Of a stretch of DNA of 64,000 bases, positions 34,801-44,145 are shown one piece after another. The notes beneath the pieces were generated by a model. It was not told the origin of the DNA, made no database searches, and saw nothing but the letters and a program-made list of their open reading frames with translations. Location: the NCBI GenBank assembly GCA_023053575.1, contig JAKZAP010000001.1, forward strand, positions 16,384,849 through 16,448,848, given 5' to 3'. Source of the DNA: Branchinecta lynchi. Taxonomy: Eukaryota > Arthropoda > Branchiopoda > Anostraca > Branchinectidae. Numbering within the stretch: position 1 is the first letter of the stretch; each line of letters begins with the position of its first letter. The position numbers and the translations under genes were made by a program.

Positions 34801-37074
34801 GTTCCGGGTGTCTCGTAGTTTTCAGTACGCGGAGTGCGCATGGAGTGACTCCCTTTATTCCCGCGAATACGCCTTAAAAATGTTTCAGACGAGCTCTGTG
34901 GAAGCCAAATACTTATTTTTTGGCATTATGTTATGATTATTATTATTATTATACCCTGATTATATCTTTAATTTCGGAACATCCAAATTCGGACACGATT
35001 CCGAAGATCCCGATATGAATGCTCGTATACAAGCGATTTCAACAAGTAGCAGTCTCAACCTCGAGTTGGTCAGAGTCATAATAATAGCGAGTCACACGAG
35101 TATGCCTTAGTCAGATGTGGGATACATAGTCCTATGGAGACGATGCTCAGTTTGTAGACTAACAACTGGTAGGTTCAATACAGCATCACTTGCATTAATG
35201 TGCTGTTTCCCTTCACCCGAAATGCGTCTTCTTTTGTGCCTTTCTTCCAGTGGACGAAAAGTAGTACGGTAAAGTAGTTGAAGTAGTATAGTATAGTACC
35301 AGTCAATCAATCAATTGTATTCAAACCTTACTAGCACTAGGCTAACACGGGTGGAAATTGGAAAAAGCAACTCACAAACATATGGATAAAACATAAATTA
35401 AATTAAGAACAACAAAAATATGAAGCAAAATAAACAAGAGCTGGAAGCTCAAATGGCACTTGCAAGGCTGGGTCAGATGGAAGTGATGGTCAAAAGTTTC
35501 ATCCTGATCGTTCCACTCTATGCGTGTCACAAGATGTCCGGTTCTCCCTCCGACCCCGCCCCCCAGTTCATCGGATCCGGTCCGGACTTGATATGGGACA
35601 TGTTAGTCATGAGTCTTTCAAGATATCAAGTTTCGTTAAGATCTGACAACCCATTCGAAAGATATGCTTGCTACTAATTTCCGGATTCTGCCGTCTCCCC
35701 TTCCCCCCACGATAGTCAGATCGGGCAAGTGACTGTTTCTAAGTCAATCTTGTCGGGTCCCTGAGATGCCTGCCAACCAAATTTTATCGTCCTAGCCCAC
35801 CTTGAAGTATATTAACTACGAATCGCCGGAATTCCGGAACCCCCCTCCACCTCCCCCCACAGTTTCCGAATTCCGTCCAGTCCCGTCAGTGATGTATCTA
35901 GAGCGTATGCTTGTTCTTCGCACCAAGTTTCATCCTAATCGCTCCACTCTGAGAGTTTCACACGATTTCCCGTTCTCCCCTCCGACTCCCCACAGATTCG
36001 TCGGATCCAGCCCGGACTTAAAATGAGATGTCTGAATCACGAGATCTTTCCAGATATCAAGTTTTATTAAGATCCCATCACCCGTTCGAAAGTTATGCAT
36101 GTCCCTATTTTTCGGATTCCGTCACCTCCCCCTCCCCCCACGATATTCGGATCGGGAAAGTGATTATTTCCAAGTTAGTTTGATCGGGTCCCTGATATGC
36201 CTGCCAAGTTTGGTCGTCCTAGCCCACCTGAAAGTACATTAACTACGGATCGCCGGAATTCCGAACCCCCTCCAACTCTCCCCACGGCGTCCGAATCCAG
36301 TCCAGTTATGTCAATGATGTATCTAGAGCTTGTGCTTGTTTTTACCACCAAGTTTCATCCCGATCGCTCCACTCTGAGAGTTTCACACGATTTCCGGTTC
36401 CCCCCTCCTACTCCCCCCCAGATTCATCGGATCCGGTCCGGACTCGAAATGAGACATCTGAGACACGAGATCTTTCCAGATATTAATTTTCATTATGATC
36501 CGATCACCCGTTCGAAAGTTATGAATGTCCCTATTTTCCGGATTCCACCACCTCCCCCTCCCCCCACGATGGTCGGATCAGGCAAGTGACTATTTCCAAG
36601 TTAGTTTGGTCGGGTCCCAAATATGCCTGCCAAGTTTCATTGTCCTAGCATATCTGGAAGCACCCTAACTCGCAAACACCGGACTAACCGACCGACCGAC
36701 CGACGGAAATGTGATCGGTATATGGCACTTGGCCGGAAGGCAAGTGCCATAAAAACAAGTATGGTTCAGTTAAAATGTTTAGTGAAGTATGTCTATCTTT
36801 AAAGCCGCCTTGTTGTGCAATTGCCTAAAATGCGCTTGCAGTATACATTCCCGTCGGTGGATAACAAGGCATGGGAGTTCTGTAAATAGAACATTTAGAA
36901 AGAGAGCTCATTTGAAACCTTATTGTCCCATTACAGTACTCGACATACTATTTACCTCATCCCTGTGTAAGCACCTGTGAGCTTCAAGCTTCCAAGGCCT
37001 TGAAAATCTCTTCCCGCAACCACTGAAGTCGCATGCATGAGGGAGCTGATCCATGTCCTTCTTGAATATGTACC
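21562..37074 (-). CDS. GTF3A: Transcription factor IIIA, nine C2H2 zinc fingers (seven exons found)
   Basis: TFIIIA binds the internal control region of 5S rRNA genes and 5S RNA itself, recruiting TFIIIC and Pol III. Exons in coding order: 36956-37074, 34329-34435, 33917-34099, 28076-28230, 23480-23597, 22518-22623, 21562-21810. All six internal junctions keep phase (0,2,2,1,2,0) with GT/AG borders. The joined frame has exactly nine fingers, every one with 12 residues between the second Cys and first His. Family landmarks: F1 with WKLEAH, F4 with FKKNQQLRIH and short CX2C, F5 with SRLKRHQKIHEGY, F6 with TWSDL. The tail RKSMLSLLTGLELS resembles the Pol III activation segment of vertebrate TFIIIA. 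At least 345 residues are seen against about 365 in human. The N-terminal exon upstream of 37074 was not found. Introns are full of mobile elements. Confidence 0.92.
22001..22492. other. Intron segment of GTF3A with a dispersed-repeat piece
   Basis: A 163-codon frame opposite to GTF3A shows no recognisable domain. Its end (about 22380-22440, GCCTTCTTGGCAAAGGTCCT) matches a repeat also found at about 43170 and 46790, so it is treated as intronic repeat. Confidence 0.4.
22518..22623 (-). CDS. GTF3A: GTF3A exon: finger 8 end and finger 9 start
   Basis: After GCTGTAG the frame reads SYFRETELKVHYSHVH (finger 8 helix and His pair), then CPFEGCGKSFSCK, ending at a phase 0 donor GTAAAC. The first Cys pair of finger 8 comes from the preceding exon. 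Confidence 0.88.
23480..23597 (-). CDS. GTF3A: GTF3A exon: finger 7 and start of finger 8
   Basis: Acceptor TTTTCTAG precedes YTCADCNASFKSKGNLRNH, with a CX2C finger as in vertebrate finger 7. It ends with CPVDNCN, the Cys pair of finger 8, at donor GTAACT. Confidence 0.88.
23757..25173 (+). mobile_element. Repeat family H, copy 1 (GGGATCCC ends, 137-bp units)
   Basis: It starts with the palindrome TTTTGGGATCCCAAAA, then TGTCCGTCTGTCCGTCC, then a GATGAAACTTGGTGAGG block like that of family A. An array follows whose unit length is 137 bp (GAAGACATGC at 24031, 24168, 24305). It ends GGGATCCCATCGAAACC plus TTTGGTCTTGTT, the reverse of AACAAGACCAAAGG. It lies in a GTF3A intron. Confidence 0.7.
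24031..24960 (+). repeat. Tandem array of about seven 137-bp units
   Basis: Units contain GAAGACATGCTGA, a GTGAAAA segment, GGACAAGTAGTTCG, CCGGAATCCGG and TGATTAGATG. The first four are nearly identical and later ones decay toward 24960. The same unit is found in both other family H copies. Confidence 0.75.
25223..26492 (+). mobile_element. Repeat family A, copy 4
   Basis: Hairpin start ATGGCACTTGCAGCTCCG with CTCAAGTGCTAT, then units with GATGAAACTTGGCAGG and G-rich tracts. The right end is CAAGTGCCATATGAGCTT ... CTCCTGTA. Confidence 0.68.
26493..28075. other. GTF3A intron segment without recognised features
   Basis: No exon, RNA gene or repeat family could be assigned. Composition is mixed. 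Confidence 0.4.
28076..28230 (-). CDS. GTF3A: GTF3A exon: fingers 5 and 6
   Basis: Acceptor GGATCTTTTAG is followed by CDVCEKSFLLPSRLKRH, QKIHEGYHCSDDDC and ENFATWSDLQAHKRACH. The HEGY link and TWSDL closely match vertebrate fingers 5-6. It ends at donor GTAGGT in phase 1. Confidence 0.9.
30252..31400 (-). mobile_element. 5'-truncated LINE inserted in the hAT MITE
   Basis: It contains only the RT C-terminal part and a 3' UTR of about 320 bp ending with a TTCCTTCCTTCC-type tract near 30300. MITE sequence resumes on both sides, so the limits are approximate. Truncation from the 5' end is usual for target-primed reverse transcription. Confidence 0.65.
30579..31397 (-). pseudogene. Non-LTR reverse transcriptase C-terminal fragment
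   Basis: 272 residues open without a stop. The RT segment after the catalytic box is recognisable: NPSKTNYMIFSR, then YACKYLGFNLDVNFNWKKH and the thumb-like IVHPYLIYGCSVYASN, RVEILQNKALRVL, and a closing VNVWNNLPASIR. The catalytic YxDD box and endonuclease are missing by 5' truncation. The motifs fit the CR1/L2/RTE-X groups of non-LTR elements; the clade is not settled. Confidence 0.72.
31699..31800 (+). mobile_element. Fragment with a hAT-like end CAGTGGTTCCCAACC
   Basis: CAGTGGTTCCCAACCTTTTC matches a terminal repeat common in animal hAT elements. No partner end was found. A tract of 28 G follows at 31808-31835. Confidence 0.35.
33005..33085 (+). repeat. Short tandem repeat, CATGATCACATTGTCATT-type
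   Basis: About three and a half copies of a 23-base unit (CATGATCACATTGTCATTTC). Confidence 0.6.
33322..33916. other. GTF3A intron segment, nothing recognised
   Basis: No exon or repeat was assigned except a poly-C tract at 33781-33793. Confidence 0.4.
33917..34099 (-). CDS. GTF3A: GTF3A exon: fingers 3 and 4
   Basis: The acceptor lies after a long pyrimidine tract (TTTTTTTTTCCTTTCAG). It encodes IRCQVSGCGHSAKNENLLKK then HASTRHSDKSFTCEYC, FKKNQQLRIHLHEH and TGVKPF. Finger 3 lacks the usual aromatic residue after its second Cys. Donor GTGAGT, phase 2. Confidence 0.92.
34329..34435 (-). CDS. GTF3A: GTF3A exon: finger 2
   Basis: Acceptor TTAATTCCAG precedes KHYVCHEPGCSKAYTKRQ and HLRRHLKTFH. 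The donor AA/GTATTTTT in phase 2 joins to the finger 3 exon. The donor is weaker than others here; it is the one that keeps the frame. Confidence 0.82.
34441..35432. other. GTF3A intron segment, no feature assigned
   Basis: A palindromic GGACTCC / GGAGTCC stretch near 34530-34570 and an ATT microsatellite near 34936 are the only structures seen. Confidence 0.4.
35433..36755 (-). mobile_element. Repeat family A, copy 6 (reverse orientation)
   Basis: Starts AACAAGAGCTGGAAGCTC then AAATGGCACTTG, has reverse units with CCAAGTTTCATCC, and ends ACCGACCGACCGACCGACGG plus the hairpin TATGGCACTTG, GCCGGAAGG, CAAGTGCCATA and AAAA. A compact, apparently complete copy of about 1.3 kb. Confidence 0.72.
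36956..37074 (-). CDS. GTF3A: GTF3A exon: finger 1 (first exon identified)
   Basis: Acceptor TTCGTTTCAG precedes YIFKKDMDQLPHA, then CDFSGCGKRFSRPWKLEAH and RCLHRDE, ending GATGAG/GTAAAT in phase 0. WKLEAH is diagnostic of TFIIIA finger 1. An in-frame ATG lies before the finger, but the acceptor implies an upstream exon carrying the true start. Confidence 0.9.
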
Positions 37075-37612
37075 CTGAAACGAATCTTTGTTGGTGCTAC
37101 TGAATTTGGTTACAGGCTTCCAATTGTTGTAGCGTAGCCTAATTCAACTCAATTTATCTATGCCTAACATAACCATGTTAATGAAGACCCAAAAAATCTT
37201 AAAAAGAAGAAAAGAGCTACTTATCTGGTAGTCTTTAAACCAGGGTGCAACAAAGAACATTTACCACTTAGATGATTTCATATGTCGTGTGGATACTTCT
37301 GAGCTTTCTGGCATTTATTCTTCAATTCTGCCAAGTGGCAAGTGGGACCCTTCAAGGGTGCTTCATACTACCGCAGAATGTGCTTCCAGCCCAAAATGAC
37401 CCCCCCCCCCCCCCCCCCCCGCCCTCAAGAAGTTTCCAAAAATTATCAGGGCCCAGATTAATGAAAAATCTTTTTCAAGTTTATCTGCATTGCTTTTGGA
37501 TCCCTTGACCTGTGACACTTCATCAAAAATCTACAGAAGTTGAAAATTCAGACAAACTAACCAAATTAGAAAGTTTGGACCAACAAAATTTTTGATCAAT
37601 GAAGGCATGGCT

Positions 37613-38495
37613 AACAAGACCAAAGGTTTCGATGGGATCCCCAAAACGTCATATTTGATCCAGACAATTGGGTCTTGCATTCGCCGGTTCCAGTCTTTTC
37701 CAGTCTACGGTACTTGAAAATTTTTACTACTGAAATTTAGAAACAGATTAAGGCCAAATAGCTAATCATCTGAGAAAACCAAGTTCAGATATGTTGACTG
37801 TTTTATCAAAGACCGATCAAAACTTCCTGCACTGCTTCTGCCAATTTTCCGGTTTTGGCGAATTCTGGAACTAATTGCCAGGCGAAAAAATAAAGTTCCA
37901 AAACGAATTTAGCGTATCTCCTTACCCTATCCTTAACCTACCGAACACTTAATCAACTTCAAATAAAAATTCAACTTCTAAAAAATGTGCGGTTTCAGCC
38001 GGATTCCGGGCGAACTATATGCCCGGGTGGGTAAAAAATTATTGTCATATACGGATTCAGCATCTCTTCTTACTCCTAAATCGGACATCTAATCAACTAC
38101 AAACATAACCTTTGCTTTTAACAAATTTTCCGGTTTTGGCCGGATTCCGGGCGAACTAATTGTCCGGTAAAAAATGAGTTTCACATAAGTGTTCAGCATG
38201 TCTTCTTACTAATCGAACATCTAATCAACATCAAATACAACTTTTACTTCTAACTTTTAACTTTTACTTTGGGGATCTTGTTACGATCCCCAACAATATA
38301 GCTTCAGGGTTCTTGTTTCTTGCATTATATTTAAGTTATGTATTTTTTGTAGTACAAATAAATGAATGAATGAATAGACTTCCCGGGTTTAGCCGGATTC
38401 CGGGCGAACTACCTGTCCGGATGGAAAATGGTTTTCATAATCGTGTTCAGCATGTCTTCTTACCCCTTAATCGACTAGCTCATTAGCTGTTGAAA
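37613..38495 (-). mobile_element. Repeat family H, copy 2
   Basis: It begins AACAAGACCAAAGGTTTCG then ATGGGATCCCC, carries reverse 137-bp units (GGCCGGATTCCGGGCGAACT), and is cut before its palindromic end. An insertion of about 110 bp at 38275-38385 ends in AAATAAATGAATGAATGAAT, like a short retroposon tail. Confidence 0.65.
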
Positions 38496-41400
38496 AACGC
38501 AACAAATGATGTTAATCTACACTGCTATAGCCCAGCCCATGATTTCGTATGCTCGCATAATATGGGTGGGAAGCACAAATATTGATTTGTAGATGATGTC
38601 CAAATACTGATTTGCATATGATGCCCTTGGTTAGGGTACAAAGATTAGCTCGCCTGATGATCAGTGGGGGTTTCCCAGGAACCACCACAGCATCACTAGA
38701 AATACTGCTCGGTTTAACTCCCCTTGAGATTTGGATCAAAGGGGAAGCATGTAAGGACGAGAGTCCGAATTGAGATCCATGGTACATGGTGCCGAAGAAT
38801 TCAGATCAGCAAGAGATCTTGATTTTGATTTTAAAGTGAAAACTGAGACGAGGTACGAGACCTTGACATTTCTAGAAAAGTTAACTAATCCAGAAGTGAT
38901 CCGATGCTCCACTGACGGTTTAAAACCGTATATCGCTACAATAAGCCTGTCCAGCAAATTGCCAACAGCAGAAGAAACAATAATTTACAGAGATGTCCTC
39001 GATCTACTAACGAAAGCAGACATCAAAGTCTAGCAGCGACGCCGTAGACCATCCAACCATCGTTATTGACCAGGCAAGAGGACCCCCCCTTGAGCCCAGC
39101 TTCTCAAGTTTAGCCAAGCTTCTGCAAGAAAAAGTCTAGAAGGGTCAGTGGATCCCAAAGACTATACCATAGAAGGAATATTAGAATATTAGACGGACCA
39201 TCTAATTATTCGGCTGGAGCCCAATGGACACAAGCCGAAAAATGGATACAAAATCAGGAGATATCGCCCCATCACCAAGGAGGGCATTGAAAACTACAGA
39301 AGATGGCTCTCCTCGACAAACTGGACTGAGCTACTGAGACTCGAAGGCGCCAATGAGATGACGAATTTCTTCTGGACTACCTTCTAGCCGGATTTCACCA
39401 GTGCTTCCCTAACAAGCGCGACAAATTGTTTGACGAAGGGTACCAGAACGACGCAACAAAGCTGCGAAATGCAGTTGTAAACAGTTGTCAGACCACCCGC
39501 CGACAGTATGGAGCCAAAGTAGTCAAGCAACTTTCAAAGACAGATCCCAAGAAGTTCCACATTACAGTCAAGAAACTAATTGGTCGTCAATGTTACAACT
39601 CTGAAATGCTTAATCAAGAGGGTAAACCCTTGTCTCCAGACGACATCAACTCCTACTACGCCGAAATCTGCTCCAGACATCCACCTCTCCACCTGAATTC
39701 GACGGAACGCTGAACGAAATTCCAGTAATCACTCCCCTGGAGGTCGAGAAAAAGATCCGCAAGATGAACCAGAATAAGGCATCATGTCCCTTCGAGGTCC
39801 CCACCAAAATCATTGCCCAATGTTCGACAGAGCTGTCTATACCCCTTGCTGCCGTTTTCAATCAGTGCCTGGTAGAAGGAACCTTCCCTACGCGATTTAA
39901 GGTGGCGTACATCGTCCCTATCCTGAAGGTGCCAAACCCGACTCTACGCCCTATCTCGAAGACTTCCAACTTCTCGAAAGTCTATGAAGACTTCCTATTT
40001 AGCTGGCTCTATGATGACATCAAGGAACCGATTGACCCAAGGCATTTGGATTCCGTCCTAAACACAGTACCATTCATTTCTTATCATCATCATGAAAGAA
40101 ATCCTGAGACACCTTGAAAATCCTGGCTCTTACGTGGATGTTCTCATTGCAGACATGGTCAAGGCCTTCGATCTCTTAGACCATTACATAGTCGTCTCTG
40201 GAGCAGCTGAAATGAAAGCGCGACAGTTCCTTGTCAGACAGATGGCCAGCTTTCTGAGCGGTAGGAAACAATGTTTTGAGCTAAAAAATAAGCATACCTC
40301 AGTGATGTCTAAATTTCTCTCCATGCGGAGCACCCCAGGGTACCAAACTTGGGCCCTTGGCTTTTCTCATAGCTGTGAACAAGCTGGCTATCGATACCCA
40401 CCTTTCGACTGATCTCTTCCAACTCGCAAGAGCTTAAACATACCCTTGAGGAGCTGCGGCGCGACGCAAGTGAGGCTAAACTTCAGATCAGCACAGAAAA
40501 GAGTGTCGTTCTCCGTGTCAACTTCACAAAGCACGATCCGGAACCAACTGAATCTGAGGCAGACCTTAAAGCAATGAAACCACAAAAATTCCTGGGATCG
40601 TAATCGATAACAACCTTGGCTGGGAATCCCAAACCTCTAAACTGGTCCAAAAGGGAGCCAGTCTCCTCAAGCAATTTGCTCAGCTAAGAAAATTTGGGTT
40701 GTGCCACAACACTCTGACCAACCTCTACAAAACATACATTCGTCCTGCCCTTGAATATGGATGCCAGGTTTGGTACGCCGGACTAACAAAAGCCCAGGAT
40801 TCGAAAATTGAGCGCACTCAAAAGCGAGTATGTCGGATCATCCTCGGGCACGAGTACGTTTCATACGAGGCGAGTCTGGCGTCACTAGGCCTGGCTACTT
40901 TATCAAACAGACGGCATAAACTTCGCATGGCTTTTGGGAGGTCCTGTCTGTCGTCGGAGCTCTTTCGCAACATTTTGCCAGATTTTCAGCCAGCAGCTGA
41001 AAATAAACGCCCCACTCGAGGATCAAATTCGGGGAAGCAAAAGTTAAAACTCCCTCCTGCAAATTGCAGTGTTCGGTATGACCATTCATTCCTCCCGTAC
41101 TTTTGCAAACATTTTAACAGTGTGACTTAAATCGTGACCCAAGTGTTTGTATCTTTGACGTGCCACTGCTATTTGTTTTTGGATAATCATGGCTAATGAA
41201 TAAAATTGATTTGATTTTGAAGGAAGGATCCAATGAGATGGCGGGAGCAGCATGCTGTTTGAAACAAATGTAGAGCCACAAAGGCTGTTCACTCACTTGG
41301 GTGAGTTTTCATCAGTTTACCAAGCTGAGATGTTCGCTATTCTGCAAGTTATTGATGGTCCAAACCAAGCTTGTTTAAAAGCACTTGAAACCCCGAAAAG

Positions 41401-42160
41401 CAAACAGCCATTGGAGGTGGAATGATTTAACAAGATTAATGCAGTTGCAAACAATCAAATCACATTGATGTTGGTCCCGAGACACTCTGGTATCCCAGGA
41501 ACGAGGAAGCTGATATGCTAGCAACGGAAGCTACAAAAAGAATTACGTTTGGACCTGAACCTTTCATTCCCATTTCGGAAAGCAGGTGGAAGGCAGAAAT
41601 CCGGGAATGGATCAATAAACAGGTAGACAGAACGTAGAAAACCCACATGGATTGTGGGCCATGTGAAGTCTAATACCCATGTGCACTGACAACAAGGATA
41701 GTTGCCATGAAAAAAGATGAAATCCGGGGAATCATCCAGGTCGTTACTGGAATTGGAAACCTTGGAAAACATAATTCAAATACCGGAAAAACAGAGTCTC
41801 CAACTTGTACCCAATGTGGAATAAACAAAGAGACAAGTACACACTTTTTTCAAGAGTGCCCAGCCTGCACAAAGCAATGACCAGAAGCATTCCACTCTCT
41901 GATGTTGATTTCCATGAGATAGTGAAAAAAGATCGCGTAAAAGAACTGTTCAGGTACCTTCGATTGCCAGGAAGGTAAGGCAGGATTTAAGGTAAGAAAA
42001 TAGAAAGTGGTAGAATGAGTGATGTTTTCATCAACTGTGTTTATAGAGGGGCGTTTTCATCAATGTACTTGTAGGCTACAGTGATGTTTTATCATCAACT
42101 GTGAACTGGGGGACTGAGGCAATGGGCCATTTGTGGCCTGAGTAAATAAATAAAAAATGT
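38496..42160 (+). mobile_element. RNase H-bearing LINE, split by another LINE
   Basis: The RT end is at 38640-38745 (ARLMISGG, SLEILLGLTPLEIW) and the start of RNase H (CSTDG) near 38905. RNase H resumes after 41216 (YQAEMFAI near 41320, VPRHSGIPG near 41475), followed by a Cys/His motif (CTQCGINKETSTHFFQECPA near 41800). Frames are broken by many shifts. The tail AAATAAATAAAAAA is near 42145. The RNase H plus Cys/His tail fits the Jockey/R1/I groups. Confidence 0.65.
38925..41215 (+). mobile_element. Decayed LINE inserted in the RNase H of the outer LINE
   Basis: RT remains run through several shifted frames: EVEKKIRKMNQNKASCPFEV (39740-39800), DMVKAFDLLDH (about 40155), and a thumb-like THIRPALEYG-type segment YIRPALEYGCQVWYAG (about 40735-40785). 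Sequence closes with AATAAAATTGATTTGATTTT. It resembles the LINE at 60-61.8 kb in layout (Q-K-R rich thumb, YDHSFLPYFCKHFN ending). It is dead. Confidence 0.65.
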
Positions 42161-42175
42161 CTCCACACTCTATAG

Positions 42176-42865
42176 CAGTCTAGCACACTAGCCCCCTTTC
42201 AGGCACGGGGCTAAAACGTCTAGCACCATGCCAGGATGCTAGACGTTCAAGCACTGTACCTTGGATTTCATGTATGGCGCATGGATTTCAGTATACAGTG
42301 CATACATCAAAAACACAGCTTCTGTCATAACAACTGAGCACCAGCTCGGACAGGGCTGAAATTACTACCACGAATTAGAGAAATCAAAGACAATCCTTTA
42401 TATATTTTTCAGAACCAAAACAAAAGGGCTCGGCTGATGACAGATGTGAAAAACCTCATTTCCTTTTCTACATAGTCAAGGGTTTTGCATGCAAAGTGTC
42501 CTGTGCCTCAGCTTTCTCTACCTAGCAGTCAACCAGAATATTGGCTCTTGGGGAATAGATAGGGAAAATAGATAGGGTGCTGTTAGGTTTTTCATCTCCA
42601 TCATCATTAGAGCCCTTTTGTTTTTGTTGTGAAAAATATATAAAGGATTGTCTCTGATTTCTCTAATTCATAGTAGTAATTTCAGCCCTGTCCGAGCCGG
42701 TGCTCAGTTTTGATGACAGAAACTATGTTTTTTCTGTTTGCACTGTATACTGAAATCCATGCACCATACATGAAATCCAAGGTACAGTGCTTGAACGTCT
42801 AGCACCCAAGCATGGTGCTAGACGTTTGAACACCGTGCCTGAAATGGGGCTAGTGTACTAGACTG
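42176..42865. mobile_element. hAT-type fold-back MITE, copy 1
   Basis: Inverted ends CAGTCTAGCACACTAG / CTAGTGTACTAGACTG continue inward as arms of about 270 bp around a unique centre. Flanks CTCTATAG and CGCTATAG form an 8-bp duplication with one mismatch. Confidence 0.75.
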
Positions 42866-42950
42866 CGCTATAGCGACTATATCACTGTCTTTTATAACCT
42901 AATGCTAAATTTACAGTTTTGGCTGGATTCCAGGTGAACCAGTCTACCAC

Positions 42951-43750
42951 AAACCCATGATTTTGGGAAAGCCTATGCCAAACGCTGGGTATAAAAAGCG
43001 TTTGGTATACCCTATGCCTAATGCTGGATACACTATGCCAGGATACTTGGACCCAATAAAATATTGATGATCTGAGTGAAAGATGTTCCTACGGCCCAAG
43101 CTGACTACAAATCATATTTGACGGTGCAAAACGGATAAGTCAGCTACATTTTATTCGAGCTATATTTCGGCCCTTCTTGGCAAGGGTCCTGTTCAGGCTC
43201 AAGCCGCTCAAAATGGAAAATGAAACAATTGAATATTCTTCCTTAAATATCCGATTTTGTGAACGTCTTCTTTGAAAATTGGTTGGAGTTAAAGATGGTC
43301 CTGGGATTTCATTCTAGACATGGCTGCTGTTTTTGCTGTTTGATTGGGTCGTCTAAAGGGTAGAGATTCTTCTGCATTTTGATTTAGAGTCAGCTGTCTC
43401 TTCTTCTTCTTTCCAGCTAAGATGGATACTTGTTGGCGGCATGTATGGACGATTAGTTCCGTACTTTGGTGATAGACGTTCTACGGCCCAAGCTGACTGC
43501 GAATCATATTTTACGGTGCGTATAAGTCCGCTACATTTTATTCGAGCTATATTCAAGAAGGGCAACTTATCCGTTTTGCACGTCAAATATGAATTGGGTG
43601 AAGTTCAGAAATCAACCAATCAAAACTCATCTACAGTGGGGTAGGTCAGGGTTAGGGTACCAACAGCTATCCAGGGTTTGGCATAGGGTATCCAGCGTTA
43701 GGCACTGGTTAGGCATAGGCTATGCCTACTTGTCCTACTTGTTCCATACT
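42951..43750. mobile_element. Fold-back element with CAGTCTACCACAAA end, interrupted
   Basis: The left end CAGTCTACCACAAACCC with GCCTATGCCAAACGCTGG is mirrored in part by GTTTGGCATAGGGTATCC near 43680. Between them, about 43085-43590, sits another palindromic repeat (CGGCCCAAGCTGACT ends, GCCCTTCTTGGCAAGGGTCC) also found at 46711-46886. Confidence 0.5.
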
Positions 43751-43924
43751 TGTCCGGCGAGAGAATACTTTTCCTATTCGGGTTCAGCATGTCTTCTTAC
43801 CATTAGCCTACCTTTCAAAAATATTTGTTTGCCCCTTAAATTCAAACCCCTCCCCCACCCCTAAATATATGGCTATGGGTCCATCTAAAAGCTGACCTGT
43901 ACTTTGACCCATGTGATCCTCACC

Positions 43925-44145
43925 ACCAGAGGCGTTACTAGCCGAAATGTTTTTGGGGGGGATGAGGCATTTACTGACTGGGTGGTGATTTTTACCAACT
44001 GTTTCTGCAGGAAAAACTACTGTTTTCAACAACAAAAAATGGCAGTTTTGAGAAAAATCTACTGATTTTCAGAAAAACCGACTATTTTGACGAAAAATCG
44101 ACTAATTTTCAGAAAAACAACTTTTTTCATGAAAAACAGGTGTTG
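43925..44145. mobile_element. MITE fragment with CAGAGGCGTTACTAGCC end
   Basis: It is related in reverse orientation to the MITE at 9826-10125: same end, a G tract, and GAAAAATCTACTGATTTTCA-type interior. Confidence 0.45.

Noticed and set aside
43353..43586. 77-codon - strand frame considered as the missing first GTF3A exon
   Set aside because: It overlaps a dispersed palindromic repeat and has no donor in the needed phase that could be recognised.
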